This document shows positions 50,569-60,007 of a stretch of DNA of 64,000 nucleotides, in pieces. The stretch is from positions 186,001-250,000 of the forward strand of contig NZ_LZIL01000011.1 of assembly GCF_001667075.1 (NCBI RefSeq), read 5' to 3'. The notes under the pieces were generated by a model. That model was not told the DNA's origin and searched no databases. It worked only from the letters and a program-made list of their open reading frames with translations. Position 1 is the stretch's first letter. Each line of letters opens with the position of its first letter. A program made the position numbers and the translations under genes. The DNA is from Mycobacterium sp. 852014-52450_SCH5900713. GTDB taxonomy: Bacteria; Actinomycetota; Actinomycetes; Mycobacteriales; Mycobacteriaceae.

Positions 50569-51141
50569 GTGACCGAAGAGGAGCACGCCGACGACACCAT
50601 CCTGGACACGGGCGTCGGCGAAAGTGACCACCTGCAACGTCTCTGGACGCCGTACCGGATGAACTATCTGGCCGAGGCGCCGATGAAGCGCGACCCCAAC
50701 TCCGCGGGCAAGACCGAGCAGCCGTTCACCGACATCCCGCGACTGTCCGACGAGGAAGGCCTGGTGGTCGCCCGCGGCGAGCTCGTCTACGCCGTCCTCA
50801 ACCTCTACCCGTACAACCCCGGGCACCTGATGGTGGTGCCGTACCGGCGAGTGTCCGAGCTCGAGGACCTCACCGAGGACGAGAGCGCGGAGTTGATGGC
50901 CTTCATACAGAAGGCAATTCGCGTCATCAAGAACGTTTCGCGGCCGCACGGCTTCAACGTCGGGCTGAACCTGGGGACCTCGGCGGGCGGTTCACTGGCC
51001 GAACACCTGCACGTGCACGTCGTGCCGCGCTGGGGCGGCGACGCGAACTTCATCACCATCATCGGCGGCTCGAAGGTGATCCCGCAGTTGCTGCGCGAAA
51101 CCCGGCGGTTGCTGGCCACGGAGTGGACAAAGCAGCCATGA
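50569..51141 (+). CDS. HIT-family nucleotide phosphorylase/hydrolase (Rv2613c-like)
   Basis: The product is 190 residues from GTG 50569, three bases after thrS. The HIT motif is HLHVHVVPRW near residue 148, with 'NLYPYNPGHLMVVPYRRVSELEDLT' and 'GTSAGGSLAEHLHVH' typical. Rv2613c has been characterised as a diadenosine tetraphosphate (Ap4A) phosphorylase. ThrRS enzymes produce Ap4A as a by-product, so the pairing makes sense. Confidence 0.93.
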   Translation: MTEEEHADDTILDTGVGESDHLQRLWTPYRMNYLAEAPMKRDPNSAGKTEQPFTDIPRLSDEEGLVVARGELVYAVLNLYPYNPGHLMVVPYRRVSELEDLTEDESAELMAFIQKAIRVIKNVSRPHGFNVGLNLGTSAGGSLAEHLHVHVVPRWGGDANFITIIGGSKVIPQLLRETRRLLATEWTKQP

Positions 51142-51207
51142 GGCTCGGGCGCACATGAGTCGCGGCGGCGACGATGCAGAGCGTAGCGATGAGGAGGAGC
51201 GGCGCGC
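51142..51207 (+). other. junction sequence GCGACGATGCAGAGCGTAGC
   Basis: The 66 bases between the HIT and pgsA genes contain GCGACGATGCAGAGCGTAGC followed by GATGAGGAGGAGCGGCGCGC and the pgsA ATG. I recall near-identical segments before other mycobacterial genes, so this may be a dispersed element that supplies an AGGAGG ribosome site. That recollection needs checking. Confidence 0.4.
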
Positions 51208-51840
51208 ATGAGTAAGGTGCCGTTCCTGTCGCGGGCGGCGTTCGCGCGGCTCACCACTCCGACCGCCAGGGCGTGTCTGCGGCTGGGTTTGACCCCCGAC
51301 GCGGTCACCATCTTGGGCACAGCCGGATCTGTGGCGGGTGCGCTCACGCTCTTCCCGATGGGCAAGCTGTTCGTCGGTGGCTGCGTGGTCTGGTTTTTCG
51401 TGCTGTTCGACATGCTCGATGGGGCGATGGCCCGGGAGCGCGGGGGCGGCACCCGCTTCGGCGCCGTGCTGGACGCCACGTGCGACCGGGTCAGCGACGG
51501 CGCGGTGTTCTGCGGACTGCTCTGGTGGATCGCCTTCGGCCTGCACGACAAGCTGCTGACGGTGGCGACGTTGATCTGCCTCGTCACGTCGCAGGTCATC
51601 TCTTACATCAAGGCGCGGGCCGAAGCCAGCGGACTGCGCGGCGACGGTGGCATCATCGAGCGGCCGGAAAGGTTGATCATCGTGCTGGTAGGTGCGGGCG
51701 TGTCCGACTTCCCCTTCGTCGCCTGGCCACCCGCCTTGGCGGTGGCGATGTGGCTGCTGGCGGCGGCCAGCGTGGTCACCTGCGTACAGCGGTTGCGCAC
51801 CGTGTGGACCTCGCCGGGCGCGACGGAGCGTATGCCGTGA
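51208..51840 (+). CDS. pgsA: phosphatidylinositol phosphate synthase (PgsA1)
   Basis: The product is 210 residues with about six membrane helices. The CDP-alcohol phosphotransferase motif 'DMLDGAMARERGGGTRFGAVLDATCDRVSD' (D-G-x2-A-R-x8-9-G-x3-D-x3-D) is intact. It condenses CDP-diacylglycerol with inositol 3-phosphate to make PI phosphate, the base of PIMs, LM and LAM. GGAGGAG gives a strong ribosome site. It overlaps patA by GTGA. Confidence 0.95.
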   Translation: MSKVPFLSRAAFARLTTPTARACLRLGLTPDAVTILGTAGSVAGALTLFPMGKLFVGGCVVWFFVLFDMLDGAMARERGGGTRFGAVLDATCDRVSDGAVFCGLLWWIAFGLHDKLLTVATLICLVTSQVISYIKARAEASGLRGDGGIIERPERLIIVLVGAGVSDFPFVAWPPALAVAMWLLAAASVVTCVQRLRTVWTSPGATERMP

Positions 51841-52778
51841 TCCCGGGCATGGGTTTGATCGCCACCCCCCGCCGCCTGGCATCCGGCACCGCGAGCGACT
51901 GGGGGTACGCCGCCGGCTGGATGGCCGTGCGCGCGATGCCGGAATTCGCCGCGCGCACCGCTTTCGGGGCGGGCGCCCGCTATGCGGCCCGCGGCGGCGG
52001 CCCGGACCAACTGCGCAAGAACCTGGCCCGCGTCATCGGCGTGCCGCCCGCCGAGGTGCCCGACGCGCTGATGCGGGCCTCGCTGGCCTCCTACGCCCGC
52101 TACTGGCGTGAGGCGTTTCGCCTGCCGGGGATGGATCTTCGCGCGGTCGCCCGCCAACTCGACGAGACATTCAAGGGGGCAGACAACCTGGACGCGGCGC
52201 TGGCGAAGGGCCGCGGGGCGGTCTGCGCGTTGCCGCACAGCGGCAACTGGGACATGGCCGGGGTGTGGCTGGCGCAGACGCGCGGCACCTTCACTACCGT
52301 CGCCGAGCGGCTCAAACCCGAATCGCTGTATCGGCGTTTCATCGACTACCGGGAAAGCCTCGGCTTCGAGGTGCTGCCGCTGTCCGGCGGCGACCGGCCG
52401 CCCTTCGAGGTGCTGTGTGACCGGCTGCGCGACAACCGGGTGGTCTGCCTGATGGCCGAACGTGACCTCACCCGCTCCGGCGTCGAGGTCGAGTTCTTTG
52501 GTGAACCCACCCGGATGCCGGCCGGGCCGGCGAAGCTGGCGATCGAGACCGGGGCGGCGCTGCTGCCCTCGCATTGCTGGTTCGCCGACGACGGTTCGCG
52601 GGTCTGGATCCAGCCGCCGCTGGACTGCAGCAGCGGCGACGTGCAGGCCATCACCCAGGCGCTGGCCGACCGGTTCGCCGAGAACATCGCCGCCCACCCC
52701 GAGGACTGGCACATGCTGCAACCCCAGTGGCTGGCCGACCTGTCGGACGCCAAACGGGCGCGGCTCAGGGAGACCTGA
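51837..52778 (+). CDS. patA: phosphatidylinositol mannoside acyltransferase
   Basis: The product is 313 residues from GTG 51837 (GTGA overlap with pgsA); ATG 51849 is an alternative. The LABLAT-type acyltransferase motif H-x4-D appears as HSGNWD near residue 130. 'CLMAERDLTRSGVEVEFFGEPTRMPAGPAKLAIETGAALLPSHCW' is the usual core. It transfers palmitate from acyl-CoA to the 6-position of mannose on PIM1/PIM2 at the inner membrane. It couples directly to pimA. Confidence 0.95.
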   Translation: MIPGMGLIATPRRLASGTASDWGYAAGWMAVRAMPEFAARTAFGAGARYAARGGGPDQLRKNLARVIGVPPAEVPDALMRASLASYARYWREAFRLPGMDLRAVARQLDETFKGADNLDAALAKGRGAVCALPHSGNWDMAGVWLAQTRGTFTTVAERLKPESLYRRFIDYRESLGFEVLPLSGGDRPPFEVLCDRLRDNRVVCLMAERDLTRSGVEVEFFGEPTRMPAGPAKLAIETGAALLPSHCWFADDGSRVWIQPPLDCSSGDVQAITQALADRFAENIAAHPEDWHMLQPQWLADLSDAKRARLRET

Positions 52779-53902
52779 TGCGGATCGGGATGGTCTGCCC
52801 ATACTCGTTCGACGTGCCGGGCGGGGTGCAGTCGCACGTCCTGCAGCTGGCCGAGGTGATGCGCAGGCGCGGCCACGACGTCAGCGTCCTCGCTCCGGCT
52901 TCGCCGCACGCGGCCCTGCCCGACTACGTCGTCTCCGCCGGCAAGGCCGTCCCCATTCCCTACAACGGCTCGGTGGCCCGGCTGCGGTTCGGCCCGGCGA
53001 CGCACCGCAAGGTCAAGAAGTGGCTTGCCGAAGGCGATTTCGACGTCCTTCACCTGCACGAGCCGAACGCGCCGAGCTTGTCGATGCTGGCCCTCAACAT
53101 CGCCGCGGGGCCGATCGTTGCGACGTTTCACACCTCAACCACCAAGTCGCTGACGCTGACGGTGTTTCAGGGCATCCTGCGCCCGATGCACGAGAAGATC
53201 GTCGGCCGGATCGCCGTATCCGACCTGGCCCGCCGCTGGCAGATGGAGGCGCTCGGCACCGACGCGGTCGAGATCCCCAACGGGGTAGACGTCGACTCGT
53301 TCGCCTCGGCGCCGCCGCTGGACGGCTACCCGCGGCCGGGCAAGACGGTACTGTTCCTGGGCCGCTACGACGAGCCGCGCAAGGGCATGTCGGTCCTGCT
53401 CGACGCCCTGCCCGGGGTGGTCCAGCGCTTGCCGGATGTGCAGCTGCTCATCGTCGGCCGCGGCGACGAGGACGAATTGCGCGGCCAGGCAGGCGAATTG
53501 GTGAAGCATATTCGCTTTCTGGGTCAGGTCGACGACGCCGGGAAGGCCTCGGCGATGCGCAGCGCCGACGTGTACTGCGCGCCGCACCTCGGCGGCGAGA
53601 GCTTCGGCATCGTCCTCGTCGAGGCGATGGCCGCCGGCACCGCGGTGGTCGCCAGCGACCTCGACGCCTTCCGGCGCGTGTTGTGTGACGGCGAAGTCGG
53701 GTGCCTGGTGCCAGTCGGCGACGGCGTAGCGCTCGCGGATGCCCTTGTCTCGGTGCTAGAAAACGATGTGCTGCGCGAACGCTACGTGGCGGCCGGTTCG
53801 GCCGCGGTCCAGCGCTACGACTGGTCGGTGGTGGCCAGCCAGATCACACGCGTATACGAGACGGTCGCCGCGGCCGGCGCCAAGGTCAAGGTGGCGAGCT
53901 GA
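52778..53902 (+). CDS. pimA: phosphatidylinositol alpha-mannosyltransferase
   Basis: The product is 374 residues from ATG 52778 (TGATG overlap with patA). GT4/GT-B fold: N-terminal 'MRIGMVCPYSFDVPGGVQSHVLQLAEVM', 'VLHLHEPNAPSLSMLAL', 'VEIPNGVDVDSF', 'FLGRYDEPRKGM', and the donor site 'PHLGGESFGIVLVEAMAAGTAVVASD' (E-x7-E). It adds the first mannose from GDP-mannose to PI on the cytoplasmic face and is essential in mycobacteria. Confidence 0.97.
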   Translation: MRIGMVCPYSFDVPGGVQSHVLQLAEVMRRRGHDVSVLAPASPHAALPDYVVSAGKAVPIPYNGSVARLRFGPATHRKVKKWLAEGDFDVLHLHEPNAPSLSMLALNIAAGPIVATFHTSTTKSLTLTVFQGILRPMHEKIVGRIAVSDLARRWQMEALGTDAVEIPNGVDVDSFASAPPLDGYPRPGKTVLFLGRYDEPRKGMSVLLDALPGVVQRLPDVQLLIVGRGDEDELRGQAGELVKHIRFLGQVDDAGKASAMRSADVYCAPHLGGESFGIVLVEAMAAGTAVVASDLDAFRRVLCDGEVGCLVPVGDGVALADALVSVLENDVLRERYVAAGSAAVQRYDWSVVASQITRVYETVAAAGAKVKVAS

Positions 53903-54927
53903 TGACGTGGCTGATCGTTCCCATCGCGATACTGGTGGGGCTCCTGGCGATATTGGGTGCCTGGGCGTATCAGACGGCCAACCGGCTGGACCGGCTGCAC
54001 GTCCGCTACGACCTGTCGTGGCAGGCGCTCGACGGTGCGCTGGCGCGGCGCGCGGTCGTCGCGCGTGCGGTCGCCATCGACGCCTACGGCGGTGCCTCCG
54101 AGGGCAGGCGGCTGGCCGCGCTGGCCGACGCCGCCGAGGCCGCGCCGCGGCAGGCGCGTGAGTCGTGCGAGAACGAGCTTTCGGCCGCGCTGGCGATCGT
54201 CGATCCGGCGTCGCTGCCGGCCGGGCTGATCGCCGAGCTGGCCGACGCGGAGGCCAGGGTGGTGCTGGCCCGCCGCTTCCACAACGACGCCGTGCGGGAC
54301 ACCCTGGCACTGCGCGAACGATTCCTGGTGCGGACGCTCCGTCTCGGCGGAACCGCCGCGCTGCCCAGCTATTTCGAGATCGTCGAGCGGCCGCACGCGC
54401 TGGCCCACGGAGACCACGGGGTGCTCAGCCACCGCACGTCCGCGCGCGTGGTGCTGCTCGACGAGACCGGCGCGGTGCTGCTGCTGCGCGGTTCGGATCC
54501 GGCGATCGCCCGCGATCACGCGCCGAGGTGGTGGATCACCGTGGGCGGCGAGGTGCGCAAGGGGGAGCGGCTGGCCGAGGCGGCCGCCCGGGAGTTGGCC
54601 GAAGAGACCGGGTTACGAGTGGCGCCGGCGGAGATGATCGGCCCCGTGTGGCGGCGTGACGAGGTGTTCGAGTTCAACGGCGCCTTGATCGACAGCGAAG
54701 AGTTCTACTTCGTACACCGCACCCACCGCTTCGAGCCGTCCGCTGCGGACCGAACGGACTTGGAACGCAGCTACATCCACGGCCACCGCTGGTGTGATTC
54801 CGCTGAGATCGCCCGACTGGGCGCGGCCGGTGAGACGGTGTACCCGATGCAGCTGTCCGAACTGCTCACCGACGCGGCCGCGCTGGCCGGCGCCGCCGCG
54901 CCGGGCCCGCTGCAATCGATCCGCTGA
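53902..54927 (+). CDS. membrane-anchored Nudix hydrolase (Rv2609c-like)
   Basis: The product is 341 residues from ATG 53902 (TGATG overlap with pimA). One membrane helix at about 4-23 is followed by a helical region of about 120 residues ('YDLSWQALDGALARRAVVARAVA'). From about 180 comes a Nudix domain with box 'GGEVRKGERLAEAAARELAEETGL'. It probably hydrolyses a nucleoside-diphosphate-linked compound near the membrane, perhaps a sugar nucleotide tied to PIM synthesis, which is inference from the strict coupling. Confidence 0.9.
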   Translation: MTWLIVPIAILVGLLAILGAWAYQTANRLDRLHVRYDLSWQALDGALARRAVVARAVAIDAYGGASEGRRLAALADAAEAAPRQARESCENELSAALAIVDPASLPAGLIAELADAEARVVLARRFHNDAVRDTLALRERFLVRTLRLGGTAALPSYFEIVERPHALAHGDHGVLSHRTSARVVLLDETGAVLLLRGSDPAIARDHAPRWWITVGGEVRKGERLAEAAARELAEETGLRVAPAEMIGPVWRRDEVFEFNGALIDSEEFYFVHRTHRFEPSAADRTDLERSYIHGHRWCDSAEIARLGAAGETVYPMQLSELLTDAAALAGAAAPGPLQSIR

Positions 54928-54932
54928 CGCGG

Positions 54933-56132
54933 TCAGAACCCGCTCGGTAGACCGTTGGAGACCAACGGCGGCAATCCCGCAAACAGCGGGTTCCCAATTC
55001 CGGACGCGACGCCTGGGCCGAGATACCCCGCAATGCTCACCGGACCCGGGAAGAGCCCGGGCGCATAGCCCAGGTCGACGATCGGCTTGAGGAACGGTTG
55101 CAGCAAGTCCGCCAACGGATTTCCGATGATGGGCAGGAACATGCGCAGCGGATCGAGCAGCGGCAATTGTGTGGTGGGCATGAAATAGAAGGTCAGGTTG
55201 CCGATCTGCTCGTGCAGGGCGCTGGCGACTTGTGCCGCGGAGAGGAAGGGGACCGTGTGGTGCAGATCCAGGAACCCGAAAAGGGCGTTGAGGTCCGACG
55301 GGAGCCACAAGGGATGCAGCGGGAAGTCGGCAATCGCGTCGTATTGCAGCGTGAAAATGGAGGTCGCGTAGGACGTCGTCAGCGGGGTGGCGAAGTGAAA
55401 CGCACCGAAGCCCGGAATGAAGTGCGTCAAGATGCCGCCCATCGGATTGTTCGGGTCGGCGAGCAACACGAAGTTCAGCAGGTCCTGACTCGGCCGTAGG
55501 GCGGCCGGCAGAGCCTGAAGGTAGCGCATTTCCATGCTGGCAATGGTCGCGCTCTGCGAGTAACCAACGACGACAACGTGATTGCCGGCGGCGGTCTGCG
55601 TCAGGATTGCACTGTTCAGCGTTGCCACACCCTGGTAGACCGACTTGCCGAAGGTTTCGCTGCCGAGCCCGGTGATCGGCCAAAACTGTTCAGGCGTACG
55701 CAAACTCACCAGGGTGTACCCGGAGTAATTCTGGGCGAGATACGCCTGTTCGATGGACGTCATGTACCTGAGGTCCGGCGACGGGTTGCCGGTGCCGCCC
55801 ATGATCAGCGCGATCTTGTCCGACCCCGTCGACGACTGCATGGCGGCCGCGTTCGTGGCCTCTGTTTCGGCGTACGCGGTCTTTGCCGTGATCAGGGTCT
55901 CCACGAACTGGTTGTGAAACAGTTCCGCCTGCGCGCTGAGCGCCTGGTACTGCTGGGCACGCGTGTCCAGCATCGCCGCCACGCGCACCGACACCGAATC
56001 CGTAGCCGGCGGTAGCACTCCCGTCGTGGGGGCGGCCACGGCCGCGTTCGTCGCCTCCATGGACGAGCCGATCGCTTGCAGCTCGTCGGCGGCCGCCGCC
56101 AGGGCGTCGGGGTCGGTGATCACGAACGACAT
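54933..56132 (-). CDS. PE-family protein with PE-PPE hydrolase domain
   Basis: The product is 399 residues. Residues 1-95 are a PE domain (MSFVITDPDALAAAADELQAIGSSM..., with 'YQALSAQAELFHNQFV'). Residues about 105-330 are the PE-PPE alpha/beta-hydrolase domain with nucleophile GYSQSA near 172 and 'PNNPMGGILTHF'. Such proteins are exported by ESX systems and act as esterases at the cell surface. It lies 12 bases downstream of a PPE gene on the same strand and is probably its partner. Confidence 0.93.
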   Translation of the reverse strand: MSFVITDPDALAAAADELQAIGSSMEATNAAVAAPTTGVLPPATDSVSVRVAAMLDTRAQQYQALSAQAELFHNQFVETLITAKTAYAETEATNAAAMQSSTGSDKIALIMGGTGNPSPDLRYMTSIEQAYLAQNYSGYTLVSLRTPEQFWPITGLGSETFGKSVYQGVATLNSAILTQTAAGNHVVVVGYSQSATIASMEMRYLQALPAALRPSQDLLNFVLLADPNNPMGGILTHFIPGFGAFHFATPLTTSYATSIFTLQYDAIADFPLHPLWLPSDLNALFGFLDLHHTVPFLSAAQVASALHEQIGNLTFYFMPTTQLPLLDPLRMFLPIIGNPLADLLQPFLKPIVDLGYAPGLFPGPVSIAGYLGPGVASGIGNPLFAGLPPLVSNGLPSGF

Positions 56133-56144
56133 CGCCGCTCCTGA

Positions 56145-57221
56145 CTAACTCGGCACCGCGCGCGGTGTCAGGCCTTCGCGCGTTCCGGCGATCGAATGTG
56201 TGGCCGTGGCCGTCCCCCGCCCGGGGATGCCCGTGGAGGGCAGGTGCGGCGTGGTGGGCAGGCTCGCCGAAATGGGGCTGACCGGGGCACTGGGTGCCAC
56301 CGTGGCCGCGGGAGTCGGGGCCGCCGCCGGGGGCGCGCCGGCCCAGCTCGCCGGGACGGACAGCGCCCCAATCGAACCGGCCCGGCCCGTACCGGCCGAG
56401 ACCACGCGCCCGGCGAGCTGCGCGGTCATGGGGCCGCCGGTGCCGGGGCTGACCGTCGACGCCACGACCGGATCCATCGCGGGGACGCTGCCCGCGCCGC
56501 TCAGCAACGGATTGGTGCCGGACATCAGCTGGCCCACCATCATGTTCATGGGCTCCATCGCTAACTGGGCGGGCGTCGAGAGCATCTGCAGCTGCGACAT
56601 CGGGTTCATCAGCTGCTGGGTCAGCGTCTGGGTCAGGGCCTGAAAAAGCTGCTCCCCGAACGAGGTGAAGGTCGGGGTGGGCAGGCTCGTCAGGGTGAGG
56701 GGTGGGTTGCTGAACGGGGTCCACGTCGCCTCGGCCGCCCGGGTACTGGCGTCGTAGGCGGTCATCGCCGTCACGTCCTGGGCCCACATCTCGGCGTACT
56801 GGGCTTCGGTCGCCGCGATAGCCGCGGTGTTCTGGCCCAGGAGGTTGGTCGCGATGAGCGATGCCAGCAGCGCCCGGTTGGCCGCAACCACCTCCGGGGG
56901 CACCGTCGCGGTGAACGCCGCCTCGAACGCGGCTGCCGACAACCGGGTTTGGTTGGCCACCGACTCTGCCTGCGCCGACGTCGCGGTCATCCACTGCACG
57001 TACGGTGCGGCGGCCGTCGCCATCGTCATCGACGCGGGACCCTGCCATGCCCCACCCGTCAGGGTCGACACCGTCGACTGGAAGGAACTTGCCGCGGAGC
57101 CCAACTGGGCGGCCAACGCGTCCCACGCCGCCGCCGCTGCCCACATCGAACCCGAGCGCGGTCCCGCATACATCCGCGCGGAGTTGATCTCCGGCGGCAA
57201 GAGCACGAAATCCGGCAACAT
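56145..57221 (-). CDS. PPE-family protein, PPE-SVP subgroup
   Basis: The product is 358 residues. The PPE motif is at 9-11 ([14 protein letters not shown]) and the WxG-type motif is in GAWQGPAS near 59. The PPE domain covers about 180 residues with '[13 protein letters not shown]' and '[17 protein letters not shown]'. The C-terminal half has 'GALSVPASW', the SVP signature, in an Ala/Pro/Thr-rich tail. It is exported with the PE partner by a type VII system. M. tuberculosis has PPE42 (Rv2608) at the corresponding locus. Confidence 0.94.
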   Translation of the reverse strand: MLPDFVLLPPEINSARMYAGPRSGSMWAAAAAWDALAAQLGSAASSFQSTVSTLTGGAWQGPASMTMATAAAPYVQWMTATSAQAESVANQTRLSAAAFEAAFTATVPPEVVAANRALLASLIATNLLGQNTAAIAATEAQYAEMWAQDVTAMTAYDASTRAAEATWTPFSNPPLTLTSLPTPTFTSFGEQLFQALTQTLTQQLMNPMSQLQMLSTPAQLAMEPMNMMVGQLMSGTNPLLSGAGSVPAMDPVVASTVSPGTGGPMTAQLAGRVVSAGTGRAGSIGALSVPASWAGAPPAAAPTPAATVAPSAPVSPISASLPTTPHLPSTGIPGRGTATATHSIAGTREGLTPRAVPS

Positions 57222-57445
57222 CCTGACCCCTCCTCAGCCAGGTCGGCGGCCGCCATCCCCGGTGCGAGGCGGCCCGCTATTCGTCGTGTTCGAATCCGCG
57301 ATGTGAGCAAACTAACCATGAAGTGTGTAGCAAGGGGTCGATTTACGGGCCTAGGGCCAATCGGCCCCTTTTGTGGGTCCACAGTGGGAAAACTCGTCTC
57401 CCGCCCCCACTAGACTGGGGTGACAACGGTTGAAGGAGATCAGCA

Positions 57446-58354
57446 GTGGATACCGCCGCGTCACCCAACGGCAGCGGAACCGGCACCGCGCGCGTCAAGC
57501 GCGGCATGGCCGAGATGCTCAAGGGCGGCGTCATCATGGACGTCGTCACCCCGGAGCAGGCCCGCATCGCGGAGGGCGCCGGCGCCGTCGCGGTGATGGC
57601 GCTGGAGCGGGTGCCCGCCGACATCCGCGCCCAGGGCGGCGTGTCGCGGATGAGCGACCCCGACATGATCGAGGGCATCATCGCTGCGGTGACGATCCCG
57701 GTGATGGCCAAGGCGCGCATCGGGCACTTCGTCGAGGCCCAGATCCTGCAGAGCCTCGGCGTCGACTACGTCGACGAGTCCGAGGTGCTGACCCCCGCGG
57801 ACTACACCCACCACATCGACAAGTGGAAGTTCACCGTGCCGTTCGTGTGCGGGGCCACTAATCTGGGCGAGGCCCTGCGCCGCATCAGCGAGGGCGCGGC
57901 GATGATCCGGTCCAAGGGCGAGGCCGGTACCGGCGACGTCTCCAACGCGACCACGCACATGCGGGCGATCGGTGGCGAGATCAGGCGGCTGATGTCGATG
58001 TCGGACGACGAATTGTTCGTCGCCGCAAAGGAGTTGCGGGCGCCCTACGACCTGGTCGTCGAGGTGGCCCGGGCCGGCAAGCTGCCGGTCACCCTGTTCA
58101 CCGCGGGCGGCATCGCCACGCCGGCCGACGCGGCGATGATGATGCAGCTCGGAGCCGAGGGCGTGTTCGTCGGCTCGGGGATCTTCAAGTCGGGGGATCC
58201 CGCGCAGCGCGCCGCCGCCATCGTCAAGGCCACCACGTTCTACGACGACCCGGACGTGTTGGCCAAGGTGTCGCGCGGGCTGGGCGAGGCCATGGTGGGG
58301 ATCAACGTCGAGCAGATCGCGCAGCCCCACCGGCTTGCCGAACGCGGCTGGTAA
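57446..58354 (+). CDS. pdxS: pyridoxal 5'-phosphate synthase, PdxS subunit
   Basis: The product is 302 residues from GTG 57446 (GAAGGAG upstream). It is highly conserved: '[55 protein letters not shown]', catalytic Lys in [10 protein letters not shown], the second in [10 protein letters not shown], and '[18 protein letters not shown]'. It makes PLP from ribose 5-phosphate, glyceraldehyde 3-phosphate and ammonia supplied by PdxT. TAGACT near 57411 is a possible -10 element. Confidence 0.97.
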   Translation: MDTAASPNGSGTGTARVKRGMAEMLKGGVIMDVVTPEQARIAEGAGAVAVMALERVPADIRAQGGVSRMSDPDMIEGIIAAVTIPVMAKARIGHFVEAQILQSLGVDYVDESEVLTPADYTHHIDKWKFTVPFVCGATNLGEALRRISEGAAMIRSKGEAGTGDVSNATTHMRAIGGEIRRLMSMSDDELFVAAKELRAPYDLVVEVARAGKLPVTLFTAGGIATPADAAMMMQLGAEGVFVGSGIFKSGDPAQRAAAIVKATTFYDDPDVLAKVSRGLGEAMVGINVEQIAQPHRLAERGW

Positions 58355-58363
58355 AAACAGTCC

Positions 58364-59200
58364 GTGGCGATCGAAGAGATCCTTGATCTCGAGCAACTCG
58401 AGGTCAACATCTACCGCGGTCGGGTGTTCAGCCCGGAGTCGGGATATTTCCAGCGCACGTTCGGTGGCCACGTGGCCGGGCAGTCACTGGTGTCGGCGGT
58501 GCGCACGGTCGACCCGCGCTACCAGGTGCACTCGCTGCACGGTTACTTCCTGCGACCCGGGGACGCCAACGAGCCCACGGTCTTCATCGTCGAGCGCACC
58601 CGCGACGGCGGCTCGTTTGCCACCCGGCGCGTCAATGCCATTCAGCACGGCGAAATCATCTTCAGCATGGGGGCGTCCTTCCAGACCGACCAGGAGGGCA
58701 TCCACCACCAGGACGTCATGCCGGCGGCGCCGCCGCCAGACGGGCTGCCCGGTCTGGACTCGATCAAGGTGTTCGACGACGCCGGCTTCAAGCAGTTCGA
58801 GGAGTGGGACGTCTGCATCGTGCCGCGCGAGCGCTTGCAGCTGTCGCCCGGCAAGGCATCCCAGCAGCAGGTGTGGTTTCGCCACCGCGACCCGCTGCCG
58901 GACGACCCGGTGCTGCACATCTGCGCGCTGGCCTACATGAGCGACCTCACGCTCCTGGGGTCGGCGCAGGTCAACCACCTCGATGTCCGCCAGCATCTGC
59001 AGGTCGCGTCGCTGGATCACGCGATGTGGTTCATGCGGGCGTTCCGGGCCGACGAGTGGCTGCTCTACGACCAGTCCTCGCCGTCGGCCAGCGGCGGTCG
59101 CTCGCTGTGCCAGGGCAAGATCTTCACCCAGTCCGGCGAGATGGTGGCGGCGGTCATGCAGGAGGGGCTGACCCGCTTCCAGCGCGGATTCCAGCCGTGA
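58364..59200 (+). CDS. tesB: acyl-CoA thioesterase II
   Basis: The product is 278 residues from GTG 58364. It has a double hotdog fold: '[42 protein letters not shown]' and '[40 protein letters not shown]' (the Asp/Ser-Thr/Gln catalytic set). It cleaves medium to long acyl-CoA to free acid and CoA. It sits between pdxS and pdxT and overlaps pdxT by GTGA, as in M. tuberculosis (Rv2605c). Confidence 0.94.
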   Translation: MAIEEILDLEQLEVNIYRGRVFSPESGYFQRTFGGHVAGQSLVSAVRTVDPRYQVHSLHGYFLRPGDANEPTVFIVERTRDGGSFATRRVNAIQHGEIIFSMGASFQTDQEGIHHQDVMPAAPPPDGLPGLDSIKVFDDAGFKQFEEWDVCIVPRERLQLSPGKASQQQVWFRHRDPLPDDPVLHICALAYMSDLTLLGSAQVNHLDVRQHLQVASLDHAMWFMRAFRADEWLLYDQSSPSASGGRSLCQGKIFTQSGEMVAAVMQEGLTRFQRGFQP

Positions 59201-59793
59201 GCCGTCCCCTGATCGGGGTGCTGGCGCTGCAGGGCGATACCCGCGAGCACCTGGCGGCGCTGCGCGAAGCCGGGGCCGAGTCGATGCCGGTGCGGCGCCG
59301 CGCGGAGCTGGAGAAGGTCGACGGTCTGGTGATTCCCGGTGGCGAATCCACCACCATGAGCCACCTGCTGCTCGACCTCGACCTGTTGGAGCCGCTACGC
59401 GGGCTGCTGGCCGACGGGCTGCCGGCCTATGGCGCGTGCGCCGGGATGATCCTGCTGGCCAGCGAAATCCTCGACGCCGGCGCGGGCGGCCGGGAGGCGC
59501 TGCCGCTGCGTGCGATCGATATGACCGTGCGACGCAACGCCTTTGGGCGGCAGGTCGACTCGTTCGAGGGCGACATACCGTTCGCCGGTTTGGACGGTCC
59601 GGTGCGCGCGGTGTTCATCCGCGCCCCCTGGGTGGAGCGCGCCGGCGCCGACGTGCAGGCGCTGGCCGAAGCGTCCGGGCACACGGTCGCGGTGCGGCAA
59701 GGCGCGAAGCTGGCGACGGCGTTTCACCCCGAGATGACCGGCGACCGGCGCGTCCACCAGCTCTTCGTGGACATTGTCAACGGCAACGCCTGA
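59197..59793 (+). CDS. pdxT: pyridoxal 5'-phosphate synthase glutaminase, PdxT subunit
   Basis: The product is 198 residues from GTG 59197. Class I glutaminase with PGGESTTM, catalytic Cys in [10 protein letters not shown] near 78, and FHPEMTGD carrying the His/Glu. '[16 protein letters not shown]' is the typical start. It supplies ammonia to PdxS. Confidence 0.96.
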   Translation: MSRPLIGVLALQGDTREHLAALREAGAESMPVRRRAELEKVDGLVIPGGESTTMSHLLLDLDLLEPLRGLLADGLPAYGACAGMILLASEILDAGAGGREALPLRAIDMTVRRNAFGRQVDSFEGDIPFAGLDGPVRAVFIRAPWVERAGADVQALAEASGHTVAVRQGAKLATAFHPEMTGDRRVHQLFVDIVNGNA

Positions 59794-59840
59794 CGCACCG
59801 GTCACATCCGCACCAGTTTTCGGGTGGTGCTGCGATCCCG

Positions 59841-59870
59841 GAAATTGATAGCGCGCGCGATATCAATTTC
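59841..59870. repeat. palindrome GAAATTGATA-N10-TATCAATTTC
   Basis: Perfect 10-base arms around GCGCGCGCGA, with CCCG and GGG extending the dyad on either side. The core TTGATAGCGC matches the palindromes at 18212 and 18298. It lies between pdxT and yebC and could work as a terminator or as a protein-binding site. Confidence 0.8.
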
Positions 59871-60007
59871 GGGAAGGCGCATATCCCTGGGTCCTTGTGA
59901 CTGCTGAGGCGGTTGGGCCGCTAGGGGAGCGGCTGGGCGATCGCCGCCACCCGCCCACGTAGACTCGTCTGGCGAAACTTCGAAGACAGAAGAGGTAAGA
60001 GACACCA

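Noticed and set aside
48331-50949. 872-codon minus-strand frame opposite thrS
   Set aside because: Antisense shadow of threonyl-tRNA synthetase; repetitive Val/Leu/Gly/Arg composition and no start signal.
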